Source of the DNA: JAIYCX01 sp964353175
Lineage (GTDB): Bacteria; Bdellovibrionota_C; UBA2361; SZUA-149; DAOLCO01
Direction: 5' to 3'
DNA: 64,000 nt
Assembly (NCBI GenBank): GCA_964353175.1
Contig: CAYGUX010000002.1
Span: forward strand, 1-64,000
The notes beneath the pieces are model-generated. The model was not told the DNA's origin, did no database searches, and worked only from the letters and a program-made list of their open reading frames with translations. Positions 8,541 through 16,498 of the stretch are shown in pieces. Made by a program: the position numbers and the translations under genes. Position 1 is the first letter of the stretch; every line of letters begins with the position of its first letter.

Positions 8541-8590
8541 TAAGTTAAAATAAACGAGTATTATTAGGTATTTTTAATAGGGAACATAGA

Positions 8591-8611
8591 AGATGTCAAT
8601 TTGTGACATCT
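8591..8611. promoter_or_regulatory. Dyad in the nadA / glycosyltransferase divergent region
   Basis: AGATGTCA (8591-8598) and TGACATCT (8604-8611) form an 8-bp perfect inverted repeat with a 5-base spacer, about 50 bases upstream of the nadA ATG. It could be an operator or a small transcript hairpin. Its position near nadA makes an NAD-responsive repressor site conceivable, but no known consensus was recognised. Confidence 0.35.
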
Positions 8612-8644
8612 TTAATCTTTTGTGGCAAAGAAAGCATTATTTTT

Positions 8645-10876
8645 ATGTTTAAAGACAATAGACTTTTAATACTTTACTCAATTTTGTTCTATTGTTTTTT
8701 TGTTGTTATTCGACTTTTTGGAGTAATCGAATTCGATATTCAACCAGATGAAGTACATTGGTTAGAGAGAAGCTCTAGGGTATTGGATTTATTTAAGAAA
8801 GGCTATTTTTCAACTTTAACTACTCACTTGGGTCAGCCTGGCATTGTACCCACCTTAATTATGGCATTGGGACAGGGAGTTTTTAAGTGTATCTATCGTT
8901 TGTTTGATATTCATCAAGGTGATTTTTTATACCTACATCCTTTTTTTCAATGCCGTATCGCTTGTATTTTGGCATCGTCTTTGGTCGTATTTCCTTTGAT
9001 ACTTTTGGGATCCGCAATATTTGATTTTCGTATTGTGGCATTGGCATGCTCATTTTTAGCCCTTAGCCCTCATCACATTGGTTTTTCTAGACTAGCTCAT
9101 TTGGATGCAACAATGACTTCTGTTGTTGTGACGGCATTTCTATTTTATCTTTATGCGATAAAGACAGATGAACAGAAGTATAAACTTATAGCAGGATTTT
9201 TTTGGGGTTTAAGTATTGCTACTAAACCAACAGCCCTTAGTCTGATTTTTTCTTTCTTCATTATTGGAGCGATTAATTCTATATTTATCAAGAAGGAAGG
9301 CCTCAAAAAAGTTATTAGCATCTATGATTTTTGGGCTGTATTCATTGGACATTTTGTTTTTGCCTGTCTTTATACTCGTATCTGGGTTCATGAAAGTGAG
9401 TATCTAGTGAGGCTTAATGTACAAAATGCATTTGCCGATATGGAGTATTTTTTAGGTACGTTTCATCCCAAAATGGGCGCATTGCTTTGTTCTGCTTCAA
9501 TTTTATATTGTATTTATCGATTTGTTCGAACGGAAATAAGAGCTTATTTGTTCCTAATATTCTTTTTTAGCATTAACTTAGCTAACTTTCTTTTTCCTGC
9601 AGTATGTGAGGGCATCATCAGGTTTTGGTCTTGGACATTTGGATTGAGTAAAACAGCACATATTGCTTACGGAAAGACTTACGAAGGTGCTTCAGGTGGA
9701 TATATTGCCTTAATAATGCATGAGACCTCATTAGTAATTCTTTCTCTGATTCTTTTAGATGTTTTGTTTCTCACCTATTCTCTTGTTAGAGGCCCCTTGC
9801 AGTCTAAGGATAGAAAAAAGTTATATTTATTTATTATTTCCATCGTATGGGTAGGAATATTGTCGGTGTCTTCTAAGCAAACGATACGTTATATTCTTCC
9901 AATTTTCCCTTGTATGTATTTGCTTGCTAGCGATTTCGTTTGGAAGGTGTTTGACCTCCTTCCTTCAAGGGTCGCTAAGTTCAAACATGCGGGTATTATT
10001 TTTTGTTTGCTTTTCTTGGTTCCACAATCTGTAGCGGTGTCGTCGATTCATCCAAATCAGATAGCGTATTCCAATGCTTTGGGTGGTACCAGTGGAATTG
10101 GGAACAAGGGTGAAGCCCATTATTTTATTGGCATTAATAAGGTCGTGAAATTTTTAAGAAAAGAGGCGAAGAAATCCTTAAGAGATAGTCAGTTAGTTTA
10201 TGTCGGTGGTGATTTAGGCATTCTTCGACTCGCTCACTTAATTTTACATCATGGAGAGAGTGGGACTAAATTTATGGCACCTGTTCAGTTAATGTGGGGG
10301 TCTTATTTTGTTAGGTTTCATCATTTAGATGAAATATTTTTTGAAGAAACACCATCGGGGATAGAAGTTTCTAATCCTGTGTATGAAGTTAAGGTGGGAT
10401 CAAATGTATTGATGAGCGTATATAAAATTAACACGCCCAGCTTAGAGAATTCTTTTGAAATTGATAATACTAAGCTACATAGAAGAACTGGGCGACAGAT
10501 TCGTCCTGACAATAAGTATTTCGCTGATTCAATGGCAGTAGAAAGCATTCCAGATAAGGTTTATGAACTGGTTACGGGAAGAGAGGCTAAGTCTTATGCT
10601 TTTTTTTCTTCCGCGATTGAATTGGATGAGGGGGTATATGATCTTGGATTTTATACTAGATTGATTAGCGAGGAGCAGGTAAGGACTCCAGTGTTTGAGA
10701 TACAAATGGGTAAGTGTAAGCATGTTGTATATTCTGACGAGTTAGCGGTCGATAGCTTCAAGCTTGCCAATTCGGCCTGTGGTTTAGATGAAAAAACTTT
10801 CGTAAGTTTTAAGGTTTATTGGTTTGGAAAGATTAGTGTGGAAATTGGAAATGGTAAATTGCGCAAGGTCTCTTAG
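8645..10876 (+). CDS. Multi-pass membrane glycosyltransferase (GT39/GT83-like)
   Basis: About 743 residues, with some 10 hydrophobic segments in the first 480 and a soluble C-terminal part of about 260. The first external loop has FDIQPDEVHWLERS, the acidic motif placed after TM1 in PMT/ArnT-type enzymes. LGQPGIVPTLIMALG and FSRLAHLDATMTSVV also fit that superfamily. Such enzymes use polyprenyl-phosphate sugars as donors on the outer face of the inner membrane. The acceptor is unknown. A GTG at 8603 would add 14 residues but lies in a dyad and lacks a ribosome binding site, so ATG 8645 is preferred. The stop overlaps the convergent sthA stop by four bases. Confidence 0.82.
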   Translation: MFKDNRLLILYSILFYCFFVVIRLFGVIEFDIQPDEVHWLERSSRVLDLFKKGYFSTLTTHLGQPGIVPTLIMALGQGVFKCIYRLFDIHQGDFLYLHPFFQCRIACILASSLVVFPLILLGSAIFDFRIVALACSFLALSPHHIGFSRLAHLDATMTSVVVTAFLFYLYAIKTDEQKYKLIAGFFWGLSIATKPTALSLIFSFFIIGAINSIFIKKEGLKKVISIYDFWAVFIGHFVFACLYTRIWVHESEYLVRLNVQNAFADMEYFLGTFHPKMGALLCSASILYCIYRFVRTEIRAYLFLIFFFSINLANFLFPAVCEGIIRFWSWTFGLSKTAHIAYGKTYEGASGGYIALIMHETSLVILSLILLDVLFLTYSLVRGPLQSKDRKKLYLFIISIVWVGILSVSSKQTIRYILPIFPCMYLLASDFVWKVFDLLPSRVAKFKHAGIIFCLLFLVPQSVAVSSIHPNQIAYSNALGGTSGIGNKGEAHYFIGINKVVKFLRKEAKKSLRDSQLVYVGGDLGILRLAHLILHHGESGTKFMAPVQLMWGSYFVRFHHLDEIFFEETPSGIEVSNPVYEVKVGSNVLMSVYKINTPSLENSFEIDNTKLHRRTGRQIRPDNKYFADSMAVESIPDKVYELVTGREAKSYAFFSSAIELDEGVYDLGFYTRLISEEQVRTPVFEIQMGKCKHVVYSDELAVDSFKLANSACGLDEKTFVSFKVYWFGKISVEIGNGKLRKVS

Positions 10877-12336
10877 TGAATTTTTGCCTCATGAATTTCC
10901 ATCTCTAAGTTCATATTTGGTGCTTCCTCTGGAAGTCCTTCGCTAGCTATCATTTTATTCCAAGCATCTAAAGCTGCGGTCTTATAGACTTGTGAGAGTG
11001 TTGGGTAGTTAAACACTGCGTTTACAAAGTAGTCTATCCCACCTTGAAATCCCATTACTGTCTGACCAATGTGCACTAGTTCTGTTGCACCTTCACCTAT
11101 TATATGAACACCTAATAGTCTTAGGCTACTTCTATGAAACAGGATTTTCAAGACTCCTAGGTTGTCACCAATAATTTTCCCTCTCTCTAGTTCGCTAAAG
11201 CGCGCTATCCCATATTCGTATGGTACTTTGTCTTTTTTAAGTTCGGTTTCTGTTGCCCCGACCATTGCAATTTCTGGGATTGAGTAAATTCCATAAGGTA
11301 GTGGAATATCAAAAGCATGATCTGTTAGGTCGAATGCGTGACATGCCGCGCGTCTTCCTTGCTCCATACTCGTAGATGCTAGTGCTGGAGCACCAATAAT
11401 ATCACCTACGGCATAGATATTTGGAGTAGAGGTTTGATAAAACTCATTGATGGTTATTAGGCCTCTTGAGCTGGATTCAATTCCGACTCGTTCAAGCCCA
11501 AGCCCTTCAACATTACCAACTCTACCAGCTGAAACTAGAAGCACTTCACTAACAATTCTCCGGCCGCTTTCAAGATATGTAACTGCTCTACCATCTTCTG
11601 ATCTACAGCATTTTATAACTTTGTCGCCTACTATTATTGCGGCTTTTTGTTGCCTGAGTTGAAAGGTTAGCGATTCCGTCAGTTCTTGATCAAGGAAACT
11701 CAGTATAGATTCTCTTTGCTCAACGATAGAGACCTTTACTCCTAGAGCTGAAAACATAGATCCATATTCACATCCAATTACTCCTCCTCCAACTACTGTA
11801 AGCGACGATGGTATCTTTTTCATTCGAAGGATGTCGTTGGAGTCAAGTATTACATTTCCATCGAATTCAAATGAGTCTGGGCGCCATGGTCTAGTGCCTG
11901 TTGCGACTATAATTTTTTCGCCGCTTATAATTCTTTCGGTGCTTTGAAATTTGACTCTAATGGTATGGGAGTCAATAAAAGATGCAAAACCTACGATCAG
12001 TTCTGATTTGTTTCTTAGTAACTGAGATCGAATTGTTTGTTCTATATCTTTTTCGATGCCGTTTGTTCTATCGGTAAGATCACTCATCAGTATGTTGTGT
12101 TTTACTCGATATGCCTGACCGTAGTGACTACGTTCTTTGTATCCAGAGAGGTGCATGATCGCTTCTCTAAAGGATTTACTTGGAATAGTTCCATCATGTA
12201 AACAGTTTCCGCCAAGTGCAGGGTTCAGTTCGACCACAGCTACATTTTTGCCTAGCTTTAAAGCTTGGATCGCTGCTTTCTGTCCACCAGGGCCACTGCC
12301 AATAACGATTAGGTCGAATTCATTTTGTATAGTCAT
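10873..12336 (-). CDS. sthA: Soluble pyridine nucleotide transhydrogenase (SthA-type)
   Basis: This 487-residue flavoprotein belongs to the lipoamide dehydrogenase superfamily. FAD binding is shown by VIGSGPGGQKAA, NAD(P) binding by VVGGGVIGCEYGS, and a late FAD contact by YAVGDIIGAPALAS. The usual redox CxxxxC pair is reduced to one cysteine: GGNCLHDGTIPSK has C45 but T50 where dehydrogenases have the second Cys. That is the mark of the transhydrogenase branch, which moves hydride between NADH and NADP without a dithiol. The C-terminal dimer domain ends normally. Substrate direction is from family knowledge. It is monocistronic or follows the small gene at 12379. Confidence 0.9.
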   Translation of the reverse strand: MTIQNEFDLIVIGSGPGGQKAAIQALKLGKNVAVVELNPALGGNCLHDGTIPSKSFREAIMHLSGYKERSHYGQAYRVKHNILMSDLTDRTNGIEKDIEQTIRSQLLRNKSELIVGFASFIDSHTIRVKFQSTERIISGEKIIVATGTRPWRPDSFEFDGNVILDSNDILRMKKIPSSLTVVGGGVIGCEYGSMFSALGVKVSIVEQRESILSFLDQELTESLTFQLRQQKAAIIVGDKVIKCCRSEDGRAVTYLESGRRIVSEVLLVSAGRVGNVEGLGLERVGIESSSRGLITINEFYQTSTPNIYAVGDIIGAPALASTSMEQGRRAACHAFDLTDHAFDIPLPYGIYSIPEIAMVGATETELKKDKVPYEYGIARFSELERGKIIGDNLGVLKILFHRSSLRLLGVHIIGEGATELVHIGQTVMGFQGGIDYFVNAVFNYPTLSQVYKTAALDAWNKMIASEGLPEEAPNMNLEMEIHEAKIH

Positions 12337-12378
12337 AAGTCCTCTTATCGGTAGAGGTTGCTTATGAGTTGAGCTAAA

Positions 12379-12660
12379 TTATTGTGAGAGAGCTGCTGTG
12401 CCTTGTGGAGCCGTTAGTAGTCTGGATGTTTCGTACATATTTACTAGTTCTCTATCTAAGGCTTCAATTCTACTTTTAGTCTCTTCTAGTTCTTTGCCGG
12501 TTGCTGTGATGAGTTTTCCAAGTAGAAGGCTCAGGGTGTTTAGTGATTGATTTATTTGTTCTTTTTCCTTTAGATCTAAGGCTTGGTTGGCGCTAAAGGC
12601 TTTTTTCCAGTCTAAAATTCTCTTTTGTTTTCTTGCTACTATGATAGATAAGTCGTTCAT
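12379..12660 (-). CDS. Small coiled-coil protein, unknown
   Basis: A 93-residue, highly charged, helical protein with heptad-like spacing in residues 30-80 (LSLLLGKL, then EETKSRIEALDREL). It has no signal peptide, membrane segment or recognised family. It is 42 bases upstream of sthA on the same strand and may be co-transcribed. The start ATG is the first in frame, and the C-terminus is short and neutral. It may be a real gene because the long open frame matches no gene on the other strand, but no function can be assigned. Confidence 0.6.
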   Translation of the reverse strand: MNDLSIIVARKQKRILDWKKAFSANQALDLKEKEQINQSLNTLSLLLGKLITATGKELEETKSRIEALDRELVNMYETSRLLTAPQGTAALSQ

Positions 12661-12790
12661 ACAAATGCCTTAAGTTTTACTGGTCAGCCATTAAAACTAC
12701 TAAATTAGATATGTTATTGATGGCATAGGGTATTATTAATTACGTAGGCTTGCAAGTGTAGATAACTATTTTATCTATATCTATAATATT

Positions 12791-13369
12791 ATGAGTATAA
12801 GAATCACTTCCGGTGAATTTAGAGGCTTTAGGTTGCATGTGCCCGAGGAGCTAACTACAGTTATTAGGCCCACTCAGGATAGAGTTAGGCAGGCAGTATT
12901 CTCTAGCTTAGGATCTAGGGTTAATATTGAAGGAGCTAGTGTTCTTGATCTATTCTCAGGCTCAGGGATAATGACCTTTGAAGCGCTGTCTCGTGGGGCG
13001 AAGAGTTCGATAATGGTCGATACAAGTAAGAAGGCTTTAAGTTGTAGTTTAGAGTCAGCCAAAAAACTGAAAATAGAAGATAAGATTAGTCAGTATTGTT
13101 TGAGTTGTTTAGCCTTACCCCCGGAGCTTGGGGTCACTTTTGATCTTATTTTTGCGGATCCTCCCTATAGAGAGATTAGCTTGGGCTGTATCATTACAGA
13201 TCTTGCGACTAAATCTATGCTGTCATCATCTTCTTTGCTCATATATGAAGAGGATAGCAAATTTTTCACATCTCAATATGAAATGGCAAAAGATACAATT
13301 GATTCAATATTTTCTTCTCTAACAGTAAAAAAATATGGTTCAACTTCTGTAGCTATATTTAAGGTTTAA
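12791..13369 (+). CDS. rsmD: 16S rRNA (guanine-966 N2)-methyltransferase
   Basis: This 192-residue class I SAM-dependent methyltransferase shows ITSGEFRGFRL at the N-terminus, RPTQDRVRQAVF, the SAM-binding VLDLFSGSG and the catalytic FADPPY. These are the RsmD signature, and the length matches the family. The enzyme modifies G966 of 16S rRNA in assembled 30S particles. It ends three bases before the coaD ATG. The rsmD-coaD pair is conserved in many bacteria and supports both assignments. Confidence 0.94.
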   Translation: MSIRITSGEFRGFRLHVPEELTTVIRPTQDRVRQAVFSSLGSRVNIEGASVLDLFSGSGIMTFEALSRGAKSSIMVDTSKKALSCSLESAKKLKIEDKISQYCLSCLALPPELGVTFDLIFADPPYREISLGCIITDLATKSMLSSSSLLIYEEDSKFFTSQYEMAKDTIDSIFSSLTVKKYGSTSVAIFKV

Positions 13370-13372
13370 GAA

Positions 13373-13918
13373 ATGAAAGAAACTAAAATAGAGACTCCTA
13401 AAGTAGATAATCAAGGTGTGGCAGTTTATGCGGGAACTTTTGATCCCATGACGAATGGGCATATGGATGTCATCTATAGGGCTTTGCGTGTTTTTGATAT
13501 TGTATATGTCGCAATTTCCAAGGGAGGCCCAAGAGTTAGTACAAAGGCAAGCTATTTTAATATTGATGAAAGATTAGCTTTAGCTAAGGATGCCGTAAGG
13601 GACTTTAATCGAGAGAAAGAACGTGTAATTGTTGAGTCCTTTGATGGTATGTTAGTAGCGTATACTAGGGCAATTGGAGCAAAGGTAATCATTCGTGGTT
13701 TGAGAGCTGTATCAGACTATGAATATGAAACTCAGCTTGCGCATACTAATCGTCTTTTGGATGCAGAAATAGAAACAGTATTTTTCGTTACTTCTGAGCC
13801 CAATTCTTTTATTAGTTCAAGTATAGTGAAGAATGTGGCCTTAAATGGTGGAGATATAACTAAGATGGTCCCCAAGGTAGTTAAGTCCTACTTTCTAGAT
13901 AAGATGAATGAAAAGTAA
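13373..13918 (+). CDS. coaD: Phosphopantetheine adenylyltransferase
   Basis: This 181-residue nucleotidyltransferase makes dephospho-CoA from 4'-phosphopantetheine and ATP, the penultimate step of CoA synthesis. Residues 17-30 carry the family start AVYAGTFDPMTNGH with the T/HxGH nucleotide site. RGLRAVSDYEYE and FISSSIVKNVA complete the signature. There are about 15 extra residues before the conserved core compared with typical CoaD of around 160, possibly a longer true N-terminus. It lies in the rsmD-coaD operon, and the next gene starts 11 bases before its stop. Confidence 0.95.
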   Translation: MKETKIETPKVDNQGVAVYAGTFDPMTNGHMDVIYRALRVFDIVYVAISKGGPRVSTKASYFNIDERLALAKDAVRDFNREKERVIVESFDGMLVAYTRAIGAKVIIRGLRAVSDYEYETQLAHTNRLLDAEIETVFFVTSEPNSFISSSIVKNVALNGGDITKMVPKVVKSYFLDKMNEK

Positions 13919-15386
13919 AATTTTATTTATTTATCTCTGTGGATTTCTTGCTTTAGTTGAGCCGCTTCAAGCGGAAGATTCCCCAAACCCCACTCCTACA
14001 GAGTCTGCGACTGCAGCCGTTATTGAAGATGAAGAAGTGCCACTTGATGCATGGATAATTCGTAAGAAGGAAGTCGAAGTCGAGGTGGACGAACCAGCAG
14101 TTGATCCCACTGCCTCTTCCTCCGTCAATATTACCGATATTGGGGGGGAAGCGGAGGAAAAAAGAATATATAAGGCTCTTTTAGAGAACTTTCAAAAAGA
14201 TACGGAAGCTAAGTCCCTAGAGAAACAAGTTGTGAAAGAGACTAAAAACCCCCAAACAGTCTTTAAAAAAACAGCCTTATCTAAGCGAGATATGTTACGT
14301 ATCGATAAGTTAAAAAAGGTTCAAAGACGCTTGATATATAGACAGAAGAAAGAATTTGCTCATCTACTAACAAGTAAAAAAGAGATTGTGCCAACACTTA
14401 GGTATTGTATCCTAAATTATCCTATAATTGGTTTGCCTTCTGAGGTGAGACAGTTGGACTCAAAGGTACAATCGGCAGATCTTTCTAGTGATTGGAAGAA
14501 TGGTATCGCACTTATAGTTCAATCTAGCTGTAATGTTGTTTTATATACAGGCTTATACGGAAGAACATTAACAAAACGAAAAGCATTTATCGATAAAACA
14601 TTAGACTTTATTGAATTGGGAACGGGGATTTCTTGGAAGTACCTATTGAATTCTAATGATACTAATTCAGCTTTTATGATGTTGTATGATCCAAATGTTA
14701 TTGACCTGTTTAAATATGAAAGTCTATCAGGTTTAACACTAAGAAGAGGTGGTGTTTTTAAGGAAAGTGAATTTTCTATGGTTCCTTTAGAGATCTCATT
14801 TGAAATCAAGAATCAAGCTAAGACTCAAAAATATACATTTATTTCATTCGACCTGAGAGACTCTACTTCGCCCATTAAAAAATTAGATATTCATTATCAA
14901 ATGCAAATGGCAGCAACTTTATTGGAGGCTGCGGTGAATAGAACAAATAAGCGGATTGATGAAACCGTGGTATTGGCGGGTCGATTAGGAGAAAATCAGG
15001 CTCACCCAGTGTATCAAATAGTACAAGGTATTCTAGCCCCAGTAGATTTTTTAAAAGACAAGGCATGTGTTTTAACTGATAGTAGTGGAGAGGATGTTAA
15101 GGCAGAATTATTTATTTGTGATCAGAGTAAGTTAAAAAAGGAGCCTAGGACATTGTTGGGCTTATTTTCCGATTTGACTGTATTTATGCCCAAACCACAG
15201 AAGATCGCAATTAGTCGAGAGATTAAAAATATCGATTCAGAGTTTTTTATAGCAGAAGCGTCTATTCGTAGTTTGAAAAATGTTGAGAATAATAGGTTGT
15301 ATGGAGCATCTTATGATGTGATAAAAGGTAAACAATTTAACTACTCATTTTTATACGTTGATTTATCGGGTGCGAAAAAGGAATAG
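13908..15386 (+). CDS. Exported protein of unknown function
   Basis: 492 residues with a clear Sec signal peptide (basic start, LFIYLCGFLALVEPLQA, predicted cut after A22). A Pro/Thr/Glu-rich acidic linker follows to about residue 75. A charged helical stretch with many Lys covers about 85-150, and the rest is a mixed alpha/beta region with single scattered cysteines. No catalytic motif or known domain was recognised. The ATG lies inside the coaD 3' end (11-base overlap), so it is translated in the same operon, and the M42 peptidase follows after 14 bases. A periplasmic role is inferred from the signal only. Confidence 0.75.
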   Translation: MKSKILFIYLCGFLALVEPLQAEDSPNPTPTESATAAVIEDEEVPLDAWIIRKKEVEVEVDEPAVDPTASSSVNITDIGGEAEEKRIYKALLENFQKDTEAKSLEKQVVKETKNPQTVFKKTALSKRDMLRIDKLKKVQRRLIYRQKKEFAHLLTSKKEIVPTLRYCILNYPIIGLPSEVRQLDSKVQSADLSSDWKNGIALIVQSSCNVVLYTGLYGRTLTKRKAFIDKTLDFIELGTGISWKYLLNSNDTNSAFMMLYDPNVIDLFKYESLSGLTLRRGGVFKESEFSMVPLEISFEIKNQAKTQKYTFISFDLRDSTSPIKKLDIHYQMQMAATLLEAAVNRTNKRIDETVVLAGRLGENQAHPVYQIVQGILAPVDFLKDKACVLTDSSGEDVKAELFICDQSKLKKEPRTLLGLFSDLTVFMPKPQKIAISREIKNIDSEFFIAEASIRSLKNVENNRLYGASYDVIKGKQFNYSFLYVDLSGAKKE

Positions 15387-15400
15387 AAAAGGATTAGATT

Positions 15401-16483
15401 ATGCAAAAGGACTCATATAGTTTTTTAGAACAGTTATTAAATACCGCATCCCCAAGTGGATTCGAGCAAGGGATTCAAAGAGTCGTTAAAAAAAGAGTGA
15501 GCAAGTATGCGGATGAAGTTTCTATCGATGTTCATGGCAATCTAATTGCAGCTTTTAATCCAAGCGGTAAAATTAGAGTTATGCTTGCAGGCCATTGTGA
15601 TCAGATTGGTATGATGGTTACTCATATCGATGAGCAAGGTTTTGTTTATGTAAATCAGATCGGTGGTATTGATTCAGCCGTTCTACCAGGAACTTATTTG
15701 ACTGTTCATGCTGAGTCTGGCCCAATTGACGGGATAATTGGTTTTAAACCAGTCCATTTAACTTCCGCGGCTGAAAGAGGTAAGCCTATTGATTTTTCAA
15801 AGGTATGGGTTGATATCGGTGCTAAGTCAGGTGAAGAGGCGCGTAAGTTAGTGTCTATGGGTGATCCAATCACCTTTAAGTTAGGCGTCACTAAACTTAG
15901 AAATGGTATGATAGCTTCCCCAGGGTGCGATAACAAGGTCGGTACTTTTGTAGTGATGGAAGCGATGAGGTTGCTAGCACAAAAAGTTAAGGGCGCTAAT
16001 AAGAAAAAGTTTCCAGTCGCATTATATTCTGTCAGCACAGTGCAAGAAGAGATCGGATTAAGAGGAGCAAGGACGTCTTGTTATGGCATTGATCCGCATG
16101 TTGGAATCGCTGTTGATGTTACCCATGCATCTGATAATCCTGGAGCAGAAGCTAAAAGAATTGGGACAATGAAGATAGGATCTGGGGCTGGGGTTGCTCG
16201 AGGAGCGAACATCAATCCAGTATTAGAGAATTTAGTTAGAACTACTGCCAAGAAAAAACGGATACCCTTTCAATTATATGCTTCTCCTGGGGCAACTGGT
16301 ACTGATGCAAATGCCATTCAGGTGTCAAGATCAGGGGTAGCGGCAGGATTAATATCCATACCCAATAGGTATATGCATACACCGGTGGAGGTAGTAAGTT
16401 TAAGTGATCTAGAGGCTGCAAGTAAATTGCTTTCTGAAACGATTCTAAACATTACTTCTAGGATGGATTTTATCCCTAGGTAG
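15401..16483 (+). CDS. M42 family metallo-aminopeptidase
   Basis: This 360-residue cytoplasmic dinuclear metallopeptidase belongs to the tetrahedral aminopeptidase / glutamyl aminopeptidase / endoglucanase-M group. Metal ligands and catalytic residues are visible in order: AGHCDQIG (His), SPGCDNKVG (bridging Asp), QEEIGLRGA (catalytic Glu pair), DVTHASD (Asp) and RYMHTPVE (His). ASPSGFE at the N-terminus is also typical. It would trim short peptides released by proteasome-like proteases. It is the last gene of the rsmD operon, and its stop faces the topA stop 15 bases away. Confidence 0.93.
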   Translation: MQKDSYSFLEQLLNTASPSGFEQGIQRVVKKRVSKYADEVSIDVHGNLIAAFNPSGKIRVMLAGHCDQIGMMVTHIDEQGFVYVNQIGGIDSAVLPGTYLTVHAESGPIDGIIGFKPVHLTSAAERGKPIDFSKVWVDIGAKSGEEARKLVSMGDPITFKLGVTKLRNGMIASPGCDNKVGTFVVMEAMRLLAQKVKGANKKKFPVALYSVSTVQEEIGLRGARTSCYGIDPHVGIAVDVTHASDNPGAEAKRIGTMKIGSGAGVARGANINPVLENLVRTTAKKKRIPFQLYASPGATGTDANAIQVSRSGVAAGLISIPNRYMHTPVEVVSLSDLEAASKLLSETILNITSRMDFIPR

Positions 16484-16498
16484 TAAGGGTGTGGTTTC

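Noticed and set aside
8603..8644. GTG start adding 14 residues to the membrane glycosyltransferase
   Set aside because: It lies inside a dyad, has no ribosome binding site, and the extra residues are not like a cytoplasmic N-terminus. ATG 8645 is preferred.
15706..16038. 110-codon minus-strand frame
   Set aside because: Antisense to the M42 peptidase, with no independent support.
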